6,294 nucleotides of DNA from NCBI GenBank assembly GCA_900553285.1, contig USCX01000077.1:1-6294 (forward strand), in the 5' to 3' direction. The stretch comes from an uncultured Prevotella sp. GTDB lineage: Bacteria > Bacteroidota > Bacteroidia > Bacteroidales > Bacteroidaceae. The position numbers and the translations under genes are program-made. Below, piece by piece: positions 6,018 through 6,294 of this stretch. Within the stretch, counting starts at the first letter, position 1; each line of letters opens with the position of its first letter. A model generated the notes under the pieces. It saw nothing but the letters and a program-made list of their open reading frames with translations, was not told the origin of the DNA and did not search any database.

Positions 6018-6294
6018 GGGTGAGTGTTTCGTGGTTGACCCGGTAGACGTTAGTCTCGCGCCGGCCGAAGCCCATTTTCTGGTAGAGGGCGTTGGCTGCC
6101 TCACGTGCCGGTCGCGAGGTCAGTTCGAGGCTGTCGATGTGCATTTGGGCGGCGTAGGCCATGAGGTTGGCCATGAGCCGTTTGCCTAATCCCTTTCCGC
6201 GTTGGCCGGTCTCGACGGCGACATCCTCGATGTGGCCCTTTCGCCCCGTGAGCTGCGGGGTGGTCAGGAGCGAGGCCATGCCTGTGGCCTGTCC
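5971..6294 (-). CDS. GNAT-family N-acetyltransferase, C-terminal 107 codons (cut by right edge)
   Basis: The frame enters from the right edge and ends at TGA 5973-5971; the ATG at 6279 is internal, since five in-frame codons (GQATG) precede it and the family needs more sequence before motif A. Typical single-domain GNATs are about 140-160 residues, so about 40 N-terminal residues are missing. In the visible part, HIEDVAVE is the beta4 strand, QRGKGLGKRLM (fragment residues 31-41) is motif A with the R-x-x-G-x-G pyrophosphate loop that binds acetyl-CoA, and REAANALYQKMGF (64-76) is motif B. The end, NVYRV, closes the fold. The tail after about residue 92 is a Thr/Ala/Glu-rich extension (RWTVTATEETTAATE) made from the 21-bp repeat and is probably disordered. 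The substrate cannot be told from the sequence; a small molecule or a protein N-terminus are both possible. The next gene, ychF, begins 115 bp downstream. Confidence 0.9.
   Translation of the reverse strand, partial: GQATGMASLLTTPQLTGRKGHIEDVAVETGQRGKGLGKRLMANLMAYAAQMHIDSLELTSRPAREAANALYQKMGFGRRETNVYRVNHETLTRWTVTATEETTAATE

Noticed and set aside
5856..6104. 83-codon N-terminal extension of YchF
   Set aside because: It overlaps the acetyltransferase coding sequence, is low-complexity (Pro, Gln, Arg), partly made by the 21-bp repeat, and the conserved YchF start is at 5855.

Overview
The window looks like ordinary chromosomal DNA from a GC-rich member of the Bacteroidales (Bacteroidota). Three things suggest this: a Bacteroidota-type -7 promoter element (TAnnTTTG form) before the large lipoprotein gene, starts without a clear Shine-Dalgarno sequence, and protein families typical of the phylum (a DUF4369-plus-thioredoxin-fold lipoprotein and an OmpA-like/TPR lipoprotein). 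I cannot name the genus. All six genes lie on the minus strand, so transcription runs from right to left.

In transcription order: (1) the 3' part of a GNAT acetyltransferase gene, cut by the right edge, whose last codons lie in a degenerate 21-bp tandem repeat; (2) after a 115-bp gap, ychF, a complete Obg-family ATPase gene; (3) only 10 bp later lgt, prolipoprotein diacylglyceryl transferase, almost certainly cotranscribed with ychF; (4) a 184-bp AT-rich intergenic region with two small palindromes behind lgt and a promoter for the next gene; (5) a 565-residue lipoprotein with an OmpA-like middle and a TPR-like C-terminal half; (6) a 124-bp gap with a strong 10-bp hairpin that looks like an intrinsic terminator; (7) a lipoprotein with a DUF4369-like N-terminal half and a thioredoxin-fold C-terminal half that has lost one cysteine of the usual CxxC; (8) 11 bp later, the 5' 284 codons of a comM/yifB-type AAA+ ATPase gene, cut by the left edge.

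The clearest functional link is that Lgt attaches the diacylglyceryl group to lipoprotein signal peptides, and the next two genes encode proteins with such signals. The remaining genes are housekeeping (YchF, ComM-like ATPase, acetyltransferase). I found no RNA genes, CRISPR arrays, insertion sequences or phage genes, and no convincing undescribed system. The points most worth a second look are the degenerate thioredoxin active site, the hairpin just upstream of that gene, and the tandem repeat that crosses the acetyltransferase stop codon.
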